Positions 44,021 to 44,479 of a stretch of 44,479 nucleotides of DNA are shown in pieces; position 1 is the stretch's first letter, and each line of letters opens with the position of its first letter. A model generated the notes under the pieces. The model had not been told where the DNA came from, searched no databases, and worked only from the letters and a program-made list of their open reading frames with translations. Location of the stretch: the NCBI RefSeq assembly GCF_000946815.1, contig NZ_CDRZ01000079.1, positions 1-44,479 of the forward strand, given 5' to 3'. This stretch comes from Syntrophaceticus schinkii. Lineage in GTDB: Bacteria; Bacillota; DSM-12270; Thermacetogeniales; Thermacetogeniaceae. A program made the position numbers and the translations under genes.

Positions 44021-44479
44021 TCACCTCTCAATTATACGTGCTCTTGCGCAGGTGCGGTATACCTTATCGATTTTGATCGCCACCTTCTGGCCGATGCAGT
44101 CGCTGCCATCCTCAATATCGATAATATAGCCCTGAATGCGGGCGATCCCGTCTTTTGGGTTTGTGGCATGCGCCTCTTCCACCTCCACCTCCAGGATCTC
44201 CCCGGCCTTGACAGGTGCTGACAGGGCAGCAATCTCTTCCCTGCTATGGAGGGCCTTTACCTGCACATCCTCCAGGTGAGAGGAGTCACTCCCCTTGATA
44301 ACGATCTTCTTGCCGATCTCATCCTCCAGTTCCCGCAGATGACCTGCCCCCTCCACCGATGAGGAAGGCAGCCACAGTGGGATGCATCTCCACTCAGAAT
44401 TCCCTCCTGTTCATCCCGCTCCCTGTTCAGCCAGGAACCTGATCTCCTGGCAGGCCTGCATGTCTCACTGTTCTTCAGA
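44021..44479 (-). pseudogene. rng: 3' end of an RNase E/G family gene, disrupted and cut by the window edge
   Basis: The last 110 codons (HLRELEDEIGKKIVIKG, then a TRAM-like basic tail to RARIIER) match the C-terminus of Rne/Rng ribonucleases. Just upstream, EMHPTVAAFLIGG is in another frame: one extra G in GGTGGAGGGGGC near 44350 separates them. Further upstream that frame meets TGA near 44392, while QEIRFLAEQGAG lies in a third frame, so several changes are needed to restore it. Position ahead of rplU is standard for rng in clostridia. Poor sequence near a contig end or real decay are both possible. Confidence 0.55.

Overview
The window reads as a chromosomal segment of an anaerobic, spore-forming, Gram-positive clostridium (Firmicutes). 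Grounds for this are the Bacillus/Clostridium-type block hrcA-grpE-dnaK-dnaJ next to hemW, lepA, spoIIP, rpsT and holA; a perfect CIRCE operator; a T-box leader on leuS; ribosomal protein L27 with a cleavable N-terminus beside its protease Prp; and a six-gene Ech-type [NiFe] hydrogenase operon. The Ech operon and the style of the intergenic repeats would suit a syntrophic or acetogenic lineage (Thermacetogenium/Syntrophaceticus-like), but that assignment is inference from memory. Nearly every gene lies on the minus strand; only rpsT and pfkA lie on plus.

Layout, left to right: the 5' part of a group II intron placed directly behind dnaJ (1-535); heat-shock operon with CIRCE and a sigma-A promoter (536-5588); hemW, lepA, murJ; a repeat-rich gap; a small membrane protein, spoIIP, rpsT, holA; pfkA and comEC tail to tail; an HtrA-type protease and tatA; echABCDEF (19893-25018) with a cre-like palindrome upstream; comEA, ogt, leuS. 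The leuS leader is a T-box riboswitch with a complete tRNA-Ala gene lying inside it (29600-29676). Next comes a surface-protein locus (30130-36547): a TasA/camelysin-like protein, a large signal peptidase of the SipW/ER type, a DUF5305-like membrane protein and an LPXTG protein, bracketed by two paralogous LuxR-type regulators that share promoter and inverted-repeat architecture. The window ends with a conserved growth block: rsfS, yqeK, nadD, proA, proB, yhbY, obgE, rpmA, prp, rplU and the damaged 3' end of an RNase E/G gene.

Three themes cut across the genes. (1) At least five conserved genes (dnaJ, dnaK, pfkA, htrA, sipW-like) are each broken by exactly one missing base, mostly where a run of three identical bases would become two; this looks like sequence error more than decay, and each is annotated as one gene. 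(2) Intergenic spaces hold short hairpins with a constant asymmetric core (GGGGACGGTTCTC) and arms that differ in sequence between copies but stay complementary within each copy. (3) A second phrase (GTCGGAAGCCGGAAG type) recurs in several gaps and also sits in frame inside comEC. Functions are assigned from motifs and gene order only; no searches were run.
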